Source: UBA2031 sp037189985 (GTDB lineage Bacteria > Pseudomonadota > Gammaproteobacteria > Pseudomonadales > Moraxellaceae). From it: DNA of 64,000 bases. Of the stretch, positions 52,652-58,887 are shown in pieces. Within the stretch, counting starts at the first letter, position 1. Each line of letters begins with the position of its first letter. The notes under the pieces were generated by a model. The model saw only the letters and a list, made by a program, of their open reading frames with translations. It was not told the origin of the DNA and searched no databases. The stretch covers positions 1 through 64,000 of the forward strand of contig JBBCJX010000005.1 of the NCBI GenBank assembly GCA_037189985.1, written 5' to 3'. The position numbers and the translations under genes were made by a program.

Positions 52652-52658
52652 GCCTAAC
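52652..52658 (-). other. attI-like core site (GTTAGGC)
   Basis: On the minus strand CAAGTTAGGCCGC holds the GTTRRRY core where cassettes insert. It lies between the truncated intI start (52791) and the first cassette gene (52638), exactly where attI is expected. Confidence 0.65.
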
Positions 52659-52668
52659 TTGCTATTGG

Positions 52669-52708
52669 ATGTCAGAAGTGACGCATTTGAATGCGTCACT
52701 TCTGACAT
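52669..52708. repeat. 19-bp perfect inverted repeat next to the attI core
   Basis: ATGTCAGAAGTGACGCATT and its exact complement are separated by only 2 bases (TG). It could extrude as a cruciform or form a strong RNA hairpin. It has no T-tract, so it is not a standard terminator. It lies 11 bases from the attI-like core. Confidence 0.7.
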
Positions 52709-52790
52709 ATATCCCGGTTGAAAATCCCCCAAGTCCTTGACTGTTTTCGGGTTGGCCTAGGGAAAGGCCTACTAATACAGGTAAGCAAAC

Positions 52791-52940
52791 ATGTCTGGCA
52801 AGCTTCGTCTGCTTTACCAGTTGCTGGAGCGCATTCGGGTTAAGCGCTATTCCATTCGTACTGAGGAATATATCCACTGGGTGCGGCGCTTCGCCCTTTT
52901 TCATGACAAGCAGTATCCAGAGATAACGGGGACGCAGAAA
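52791..52940 (+). pseudogene. intI: Truncated integron integrase (intI remnant)
   Basis: The first 45 or so residues match the N-terminal SAM-like domain of IntI tyrosine recombinases: LLERIRVKRYSIRTEEYIHW then VRRFALFHDKQYPE, compare the RIR-xxHYSxRTExxYxxWxxxFIxFH pattern of the family. After about residue 52 similarity stops; the frame continues to 53063 with unrelated hydrophobic sequence. The catalytic domain with its R-H-R-Y residues is absent, so the integron cannot move cassettes on its own. It is divergent from the cassettes, as intI should be. Confidence 0.75.
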
Positions 52941-53051
52941 GTGAGGGTTTTATTTTTCTCACCCGGGTGCAGGGTGAGATGCCTCAGCGGCTATACAAAG
53001 CTGATCCTGTTTGCAGCAGTCACGGGTTGGTTGATGTTTGCTCGCGTTGTG

Positions 53052-53615
53052 TTACGGGGATGATGAGCTGGGAGATTGTCGGCGACGCAGCCACCACACC
53101 GTGATGGCAACCAGCAGGAGCAGGCCGAGCAAGGGCGCGAGGATGGCGAGTACCGTGAGCAGCAGGGAACCCAGCCATTCACCGGTGGAGACCACGGGAT
53201 TGCCGAGTCCGCCGGTAGTGGCGGTGCTGGTGGCACGGGCCACCATGCTGCCGGCCTGAACGATCCCTGCCATGCCACCGCCGGTGATCAGGGCCAGGGC
53301 CCACTTCACGGCGGGGTCTTCAAAGCCGGTGAGGAGGGCGGCCGTGGCGAGCGTGCCGGCGATCACCGCACAAGGAGCCGCTACGGCATCCAGCAGGTGG
53401 TCGATCAGCGGGAAGTAATAGCTGCCGATTTCCACCAGTGTGGCGGCACCTAGTGCGACCGCGACTTCTGGCCGTGCCAGCCACTGCATTTCCGGGCTCA
53501 GGGAGAAGTCACCCCACAAAGCGGCCAGCGACAGGCCGAACAGGGGGAGGAAAACGCGCAGGCCAGCAGCGGCGGCCAGGCCTATGCCGATCAGAAGCGC
53601 CATGATTTCGTGCAT
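53052..53615 (-). CDS. DUF4126 membrane protein
   Basis: A 187-residue integral membrane protein with about five transmembrane segments and many Gly/Ala residues (GIGLAAAAGLRVFLPLFGLSL; VEIGSYYFPLIDHLLDAVAAP), typical of the DUF4126 family of unknown function. GGAGGAA precedes ATG 53615. Its 3' end slightly overlaps the open frame of the intI remnant. Confidence 0.8.
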   Translation of the reverse strand: MHEIMALLIGIGLAAAAGLRVFLPLFGLSLAALWGDFSLSPEMQWLARPEVAVALGAATLVEIGSYYFPLIDHLLDAVAAPCAVIAGTLATAALLTGFEDPAVKWALALITGGGMAGIVQAGSMVARATSTATTGGLGNPVVSTGEWLGSLLLTVLAILAPLLGLLLLVAITVWWLRRRQSPSSSSP

Positions 53616-53696
53616 GCATTCCTCCGGGCCATGTCTGGCATTTCTCGCGGGCTCATGAACAATAGCCGGAAAACAAATACAGCACAGGAGCTATCC

Positions 53697-54128
53697 ATGC
53701 CGGTCTACAACCCCATCATTGCCCCCATCGTGGCCCTGGTCGTCTGGTCCCTCGTCATGTGGGCATGGATGTATGCCACACGCCTGCCCGCCATCTTCCG
53801 CATGAAGATGAAAATGGATTCCAGTGCCCCCCGCGGCGAGCAGATGAGCCTGCTGCCGGCCGATGTGCGCTGGAAGGCCGACAACTACAACCATCTCATG
53901 GAACAGCCCACGATTTTCTATGCCATCGCTTTCGCACTTGCACTACTGAATGCCGGCGGCGGCATCAACCTGGCATTGGCTTGGGCTTATGTCGTCCTCC
54001 GTGTGGTACACAGCCTCGTGCAGTCACTGGGCAACAAGATCGAACTGCGTTTTGCGTTGTTCATGCTGTCGTCGCTGGCACTGGTCGGGTTGGCATTCAA
54101 TGCAGCGGTGATCCTGCTCCGATCATAA
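53697..54128 (+). CDS. MAPEG-family membrane protein
   Basis: A 143-residue membrane protein with four predicted helices. The loop KADNYNHLMEQPTIFYAIAFAL and the following RVVHSLVQS match the MAPEG family (microsomal glutathione transferase / eicosanoid enzymes). The bacterial members' substrates are mostly unknown. CAGGAG is 6 bases before ATG 53697. Confidence 0.85.
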   Translation: MPVYNPIIAPIVALVVWSLVMWAWMYATRLPAIFRMKMKMDSSAPRGEQMSLLPADVRWKADNYNHLMEQPTIFYAIAFALALLNAGGGINLALAWAYVVLRVVHSLVQSLGNKIELRFALFMLSSLALVGLAFNAAVILLRS

Positions 54129-54545
54129 GTTTATCTTGTGCTCCCTCTCCCTATGTTTCCTGCAGGGTGAAGGAGCAAGATTCAAAGCACAGAAACCAGT
54201 TGCGAGTCGCCGCACGGCGCGAGCGTGACCACGTTGCCTGAACTACAGCGCACGGGTGTCATAAGGTGCCACCCACCCAAGCGCTCCGCAGGAGTCGCTT
54301 TTTCTTTGCTTATCTTTCTTTTGGCGAAGCAAAAGAAAGTAAGGCCCCGCCGGCAGGGCGCACCGCCCGAGCAAACAGGCAGCAGAAGCAACCCCGTCGG
54401 AGCACCTCACCGTAAAAAATACCGACACCAGAATCCCCGCACTCCTGGGCAAATGGCAAGCAAAGCCCAGCACCCGCACACCCCGCCCAATATGCATCGG
54501 TTATCGCCTGAAAATTAATGTGCGAACGCTGCGCTGAACTCGCAC
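54129..54545. other. Gene-free stretch between MAPEG gene and gluQ, with a repeat-type hairpin
   Basis: No convincing gene. At 54309-54343 CTTA-T-CTTTCTTTTG pairs with CAAAAGAAAG-TAAG around a GCGAAG loop. Palindromes of this CTTTCTTTTG type recur between genes in many gammaproteobacteria, so it is probably an interspersed repeat. The rest shows no promoter or terminator I can support. Confidence 0.5.
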
Positions 54546-55406
54546 CTAAAAGTTCGTTGGCTGGATTTTCCCGGGCTGCCAGTTCTCCACACCCCACCTC
54601 ACGATCTCATGCAGCGGCTCCTGCTTCAGTGCCACAGGCGGTTGCTGATGCAAGAAATCCAGCGCCTGCCACAACAAGCTGCCATCAGCAGGCAGGGGGA
54701 TAGCGGGAGCAAAGGTCTGCTTGGAAAGCTTGCTGCCATCAGCATGCAGAACCAGTGGCAAATGCATGTAACGCGGCGTTTCCAGTTTCAACAGACCTTG
54801 CAGCACGATCTGCCTGGCAGTGTTGGAGAGCAGGTCCGCACCGCGCACCACATCGGTGATGCCTTGCATGGCATCGTCCACCACCACCGCAAGCTGGTAG
54901 GCAAAGAGACCGTCGCGCCGTTGAATGACGAAATCTCCCACGATCTCTTCTACGGTTTCCGTTTGTGGCCCAAAGATACGATCAGTGAATGTTGCCCGCC
55001 CCGCGGGCACGCGAACACGCACGGCAGCATCGTCTCGTGGTGAAAGAAAGTGACGACAGTTACCGGGATAGAGAGAGTTGTTGCCGCGCGTCAGTTCGGC
55101 ACGGGAGCAGCGGCACCAGAATATCTCGCCACGCGATTGCAGTTCTTGAAGGGCCTCGCGATATGCTTCATGACGAGTGTGCTGGAAAAGCACCTCGCCA
55201 TCCCACTCCAGTCCGTAGGCTTCAAGTTGCCGCAGGATGAGGTCGGCTGCCCCTGGCATTTCCCGGGGTGTATCGATGTCTTCCATGCGCAGCAGCCATT
55301 TGCCGTCTGCCGCGTGCGCATCGCAAAAACTGGCAAGCGCCGCCACCAGCGATCCGAAGTGAAGCGGGCCGGTGGGTGAGGGGGCAAAGCGTCCTGTGTA
55401 ATTCAT
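54546..55406 (-). CDS. gluQ: Glutamyl-Q tRNA(Asp) synthetase
   Basis: A 286-residue truncated glutamyl-tRNA synthetase that glutamylates queuosine in tRNA-Asp. The N-terminus GRFAPSPTGPLHFGSLVAALAS has the HIGH-like motif, CRCSR with a later C..CRH forms the zinc site, and SKLSKQ is the KMSKS equivalent. There is no anticodon-binding domain, as expected. dksA-gluQ proximity is typical; here a GFA-family gene lies between them. Confidence 0.95.
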   Translation of the reverse strand: MNYTGRFAPSPTGPLHFGSLVAALASFCDAHAADGKWLLRMEDIDTPREMPGAADLILRQLEAYGLEWDGEVLFQHTRHEAYREALQELQSRGEIFWCRCSRAELTRGNNSLYPGNCRHFLSPRDDAAVRVRVPAGRATFTDRIFGPQTETVEEIVGDFVIQRRDGLFAYQLAVVVDDAMQGITDVVRGADLLSNTARQIVLQGLLKLETPRYMHLPLVLHADGSKLSKQTFAPAIPLPADGSLLWQALDFLHQQPPVALKQEPLHEIVRWGVENWQPGKIQPTNF

Positions 55407-55431
55407 GGTCTGGTCTGGGGATGTGCGCGCT

Positions 55432-55779
55432 TCAGAAACTGCGGCCGTCCACCTTGTTGATCGTCAGTGTGTCCAGCTCCAGGTTTTCCAGGCAGCGGGC
55501 GTTGATGGCTGCCATGGCATTACCCTGAGGATCCGTGCCGAAACCGAACGGGGCGCAACCGCAAGTCGGGCAAAAATGATGCCGGATGACGTGCTTGTTG
55601 AAGGTGTATGTTGCCAGTGCACTGTCGGGGCTTTTCAGCTGCAGCTTCTCCCTCGGAACGAACCAGAGCAGATAGCCTTTGCGTTGGCAGTGTGAGCAGT
55701 TGCAGCTCATGACTTCGCTCAGCTCGCCTTCAACGTCAAAGCTGATGTTGCCGCAATGGCAGCTACCTTGATATTTCAT
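55432..55779 (-). CDS. GFA / CENP-V family zinc protein
   Basis: A 115-residue protein with the CHCG, CNCSHC and CPTCGC cysteine groups of the GFA (glutathione-dependent formaldehyde-activating) fold, which bind zinc. Function of most members is unknown; formaldehyde-glutathione handling is proposed for one. It sits between dksA and gluQ, splitting a normally adjacent pair. Confidence 0.88.
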   Translation of the reverse strand: MKYQGSCHCGNISFDVEGELSEVMSCNCSHCQRKGYLLWFVPREKLQLKSPDSALATYTFNKHVIRHHFCPTCGCAPFGFGTDPQGNAMAAINARCLENLELDTLTINKVDGRSF

Positions 55780-55806
55780 GTGCGTCTCCGGTTGTGGCGG
55801 GATTCC

Positions 55807-55838
55807 AAAAAAAACGCCGCGGGTGGCGGCGTTTTTTC
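55807..55838. terminator. Terminator after dksA
   Basis: A-tract, CGCCGC-gggt-GGCGGCG, T-tract; works on the minus strand for dksA, which ends 22 bases away. It sits before the GFA gene, so dksA is a separate unit from gluQ. Confidence 0.88.
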
Positions 55839-55859
55839 ATGTCGTGCAGCGATAAGGAG

Positions 55860-56990
55860 TCAGCCGACCAGCTGCTTTTCCTTGATCTCTGCCAGGCTCT
55901 TGCAGTCGATGCAGAGCGTGGCAGTGGGGCGTGCTTCCAGGCGGCGTATGCCGATTTCCACGCCGCAGTCGTCGCAGTAACCGTAGTCTTCCTTTTCGAT
56001 GCGTTCCAGCATCTGGTCGATTTTCTTGATCAGCTTGCGCTCGCGGTCGCGTGTGCGCAGTTCCAGGGAAAACTCTTCTTCCTGGGTGGCGCGGTCGTTC
56101 GGGTCGGGCAGGCTGCCGGACTCGTCCTGCATGTGGTGCACGGTGCGATCCACTTCTTCCATGAGTTCGCGCTTCCAGGACAGCAGGATGATGCGGAAGT
56201 GATCCTGCTGGCGCGGGTTCATGTATTCCTCGTTCTTACTCTCCAGATAGGGCGGTGTGCCATGGATGAGCATGTTGCCCGGGGGCAGGGGTTTTGAAGA
56301 GGAGGATTTGGTGGCTGCCTTGGCAGCAGGTTTGGCGGTTTCTGTTTTCACGGGCACGGGTTTGCTGGATGGGATGGGTGTTGCCTTGGTAGCCGCCGAG
56401 GGGGCAGCCGGTGAGGGCTTGCTCTCGGGGGCCTTGGCAACGGGGGTTTTGGCAGCGGGCTTTACCGCTGCCGGTTTTTTGTCAGCCGCCGGTTTGCTGG
56501 CTGCCGCAGGCGTGGCCTTGACGGGCTTGGCCGGTGCCTTGGCGGCGACGGGCTTGCTGACGGGTTTTTCCGTTGTCTTTTTTGCGGGTGCCTTTTTCTC
56601 CGTTACCACTTTGCCGGCCGGTTTTGGGGGCGTCTTGGCAGCGGGTTTTGCTGGGGCTTTCGCCGGTTTTGCTGCGGGCTTTGCAGCAGGCTTGGCCGGG
56701 GCTTTGGCAACAGGTTTTGCGGGCGCCTTGGCCGGAGTCTTGCTGGCGGGTTTGGCGGGTGATTTGGCCGCAGGCTTGTCAGCCGTTTTCTTGGCTGGCG
56801 CTTTCGGGGCAGCCGGCTTTGCGGGCGCCTTGGCAGGAGTCTTGGCCGGTTTGGCGGGTGCCTTTGCAGCAGGCTTTGCTGGTGTCTTCTTGGCAGGTGT
56901 TGTTGCCTTGCCGCTGCCTGTTTTCTTGGCCGGCGTTCCTGCCGTTGCTGGCGTTTTCTTTCCGGTCTTCGTCTTGTCAGCCGTAGCCAT
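55860..56990 (-). CDS. dksA: DksA with a long histone-H1-like N-terminal tail
   Basis: A 376-residue protein; E. coli DksA has 151. The last 135 or so residues are a complete DksA: a coiled coil whose tip carries the DxxDxA motif (LPDPNDRATQEEE), and a four-Cys zinc finger (GYCDDCG ... LCIDCK). The first 235 are almost only Lys, Pro and Ala (KPAAKAPAKPAKTPAKAPAK-type repeats), like AlgP or histone H1 tails, which bind DNA. DksA works with ppGpp on RNA polymerase. ATG 56990 has AGGGG 8 bases upstream; 56996 is the alternative. Intact frame through the repeats suggests selection. Confidence 0.9.
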   Translation of the reverse strand: MATADKTKTGKKTPATAGTPAKKTGSGKATTPAKKTPAKPAAKAPAKPAKTPAKAPAKPAAPKAPAKKTADKPAAKSPAKPASKTPAKAPAKPVAKAPAKPAAKPAAKPAKAPAKPAAKTPPKPAGKVVTEKKAPAKKTTEKPVSKPVAAKAPAKPVKATPAAASKPAADKKPAAVKPAAKTPVAKAPESKPSPAAPSAATKATPIPSSKPVPVKTETAKPAAKAATKSSSSKPLPPGNMLIHGTPPYLESKNEEYMNPRQQDHFRIILLSWKRELMEEVDRTVHHMQDESGSLPDPNDRATQEEEFSLELRTRDRERKLIKKIDQMLERIEKEDYGYCDDCGVEIGIRRLEARPTATLCIDCKSLAEIKEKQLVG

Positions 56991-57092
56991 TGCCATATCC
57001 CCTCAGGCGCGCATGAAACGCCATCTATATCAAGAAGCGATTGGCCGGACAACCTGCACAGCCCCGCAAGGCGGACTGGCTGGCCGGAGTGC

Positions 57093-57416
57093 TCACGGTG
57101 TGGCCGAGAGCCATATGCTGCCGTCAATGATGCTGATCGGCACGGTAGTCAGCGATTCGCCCTGGCAGGGGCCGAACACGCAGAAGCCATCCTCGATCTG
57201 GAAAAGTGCGCTGTGGTTGATGCACTGGATATAGCGTTGCTCGGTATCCAGGAAAACATCCGGCTGGAAGTTCAGCTCAATGCCAAGGTGCGGGCACTGG
57301 TTGCGGTAGGCAAAGACCTCGCGGCCCTGGCGTACCAGCACGACTTCGCCGTCAGGCGAGGGAACACCGATGGCATCGCCATCAGGAATATCGTCCAGTG
57401 TGCAAAGCTTGAGCAT
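57093..57416 (-). CDS. Rieske (2Fe-2S) ferredoxin-like protein
   Basis: A 107-residue single Rieske domain of the NirD/BphF type. The cluster ligands are C-x-H in QCPHLGIEL and C-xx-H in QCINHSALF, 17 residues apart; a final GPCQGESL loop follows. It should carry electrons to an unknown partner. ATG 57416 has AGAGG upstream; the frame continues to 57515, but that part is MITE sequence. Confidence 0.88.
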   Translation of the reverse strand: MLKLCTLDDIPDGDAIGVPSPDGEVVLVRQGREVFAYRNQCPHLGIELNFQPDVFLDTEQRYIQCINHSALFQIEDGFCVFGPCQGESLTTVPISIIDGSIWLSATP

Positions 57417-57427
57417 TCCGGCCTCTA

Positions 57428-57693
57428 GGGTCTGTTGCCGTTTTTCAGGTAGTGGCGTTGCCCCCGGGAAGGGAGCCAGGCAAGGCACGACCGACGTGGT
57501 GTGGTCATTCCACACGAGGAGGAAGCAACGCCGTATGGCACCCTTCCCGGGGGCAACCCGAAGGGCTGGGCCTGTTTTGGCCCACTGCGGCGTCGTTCAT
57601 CGCTCATGTACATTGAGTACACCACGCTCTTCACTTCTTGCACTGGGCCAAAACAGACTCCAGCGCCGCCACCTGAAAAACGGCAACAGACCC
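57428..57693. mobile_element. MITE-like element with nested inverted repeats
   Basis: A 266-base element with perfect 23-base terminal inverted repeats (57428-57450 GGGTCTGTTGCCGTTTTTCA.. and 57671-57693). Inside are a 17-bp inverted repeat (57457-57473 with 57541-57557, GTTGCCCCCGGGAAGGG) and a 13-bp one (57572-57584 with 57644-57656, CTGTTTTGGCCCA). No transposase. No clear target duplication is seen. It fills most of the 343-base gap between the Rieske and PfkB genes. Confidence 0.8.
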
Positions 57694-57759
57694 TGCGCGG
57701 CGCGCGATTATAGGGATTTGCGCCAGCGAAGCCAGCGCATCGTGCTTTCCCGTCCCGCC

Positions 57760-58767
57760 TCAGCCGGCATTGAACTCGCGCAGCAGGGCGGCGTGGGTTT
57801 CAAGCGGCAGGCGCGGACCGAACTGGCTGACCACGCCAGCCGCAGCACGGCTGGCCAGCGCACCGGCACGGGCAGGCTCCCAGCCTCGGGTCAGGCCGAA
57901 GAGGTAGGCACCGGCAAACATGTCGCCCGCGCCATTGGAGTCCACCGGGGTGGCGGGAGTGGCTGCAATCGCGATCTGCTGCTGGCCGTCCCAGATCAGG
58001 GCACCCTTGCTGCCCCGGGTGATCACGACCTGCCGGGCCACGGTCTTCAGGGCCTCCAGCGCGCTGTCCACGGACAGGGTGTCGCTCCACAGGCAGGCTT
58101 CTTCTTCGTTGCAGAACAAGAGGTCCACGCCGTCATCCAGCATTTCGGCCAGGCCGGGCTTGAAGAAGCGCACCATGGCCGGGTCGGAGAAGGTCATGGC
58201 AATCGACACGCCGTTGCTGCGGGCGATGCCCCTGGCCTCACGGACGGCAGCCCGCGCGGAGTCGGAGCTGACGAGATAGCCTTCGATGTACAGCCAGCGT
58301 GAGGCCGCCAGCGCCTCGGGCACCAGTTCGCTCACGGCCACATCCGAGGTGATGCCGAGGAAGGTGTTCATGGTGCGCTCGCTGTCCGGCGTGACCATGA
58401 CCACGCAGGTACCGGAAACACCATTCGGGCGCTCCGGTTTCAGGTTGCTGGAGACGCCGGCGGCATGCAGGTCGTGTACGTAGAAGTCACCGGTGCCGTC
58501 ATTGGCGACCTTGCAGGAGTAGAAGCTGCGCCCGCCAAAGGCCGACACGGCAATGATGGTGTTGGCGGCAGAGCCGCCACTGGCGCGCTTTTCCAGGCCG
58601 AACTCGCTGTCCAGCGCGGCCAGGAGCCGCTGCTGCGGCTCTTCTTCCACCAGCGTCATCTGGCCCTTGGCAATCCCGTGGCGGGACAGGAAGTCGTCGG
58701 TGACACGGTATTCCGCATCAACCAGTGCATTGCCGATGGCGTAGACATCAAAACGGTGGGCAGACAT
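57760..58767 (-). CDS. PfkB-family sugar/nucleoside kinase (adenosine kinase-like)
   Basis: A 335-residue kinase of the ribokinase fold. The N-terminal ASGGSAANTIIAVSAFGGRSFYSCKVAND glycine motif and the C-terminal PVDSNGAGDMFAGAYLFGL, whose GAGD anion hole holds the catalytic Asp, define the family; the overall pattern is that of bacterial adenosine kinase-like proteins found near PBP1B in relatives. The phosphorylated substrate cannot be fixed from sequence alone. It diverges from mrcB. Confidence 0.85.
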   Translation of the reverse strand: MSAHRFDVYAIGNALVDAEYRVTDDFLSRHGIAKGQMTLVEEEPQQRLLAALDSEFGLEKRASGGSAANTIIAVSAFGGRSFYSCKVANDGTGDFYVHDLHAAGVSSNLKPERPNGVSGTCVVMVTPDSERTMNTFLGITSDVAVSELVPEALAASRWLYIEGYLVSSDSARAAVREARGIARSNGVSIAMTFSDPAMVRFFKPGLAEMLDDGVDLLFCNEEEACLWSDTLSVDSALEALKTVARQVVITRGSKGALIWDGQQQIAIAATPATPVDSNGAGDMFAGAYLFGLTRGWEPARAGALASRAAAGVVSQFGPRLPLETHAALLREFNAG

Positions 58768-58887
58768 CAGGTATTTCCGTAGCCGGTTACAAAAGTCGGG
58801 CGATTATGCGGCGCACCCGCACTGGCCGCCAGAGGTCGCTGCGCTAGAATCGGCGCCATTCAACCTCCTTCCGGCAAAACCCGTCCC

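Noticed and set aside
52791..53063. A novel 90-residue membrane protein.
   Set aside because: The first half is recognisably the IntI N-terminus and the hydrophobic second half is probably out-of-frame or unrelated sequence after a truncation.
57417..57713. Small overlapping frames on both strands between the Rieske and PfkB genes, including an N-terminal extension of the Rieske protein to 57515.
   Set aside because: They lie inside the MITE-like inverted repeats and have no ribosome sites or homology; the Rieske domain is complete from 57416.
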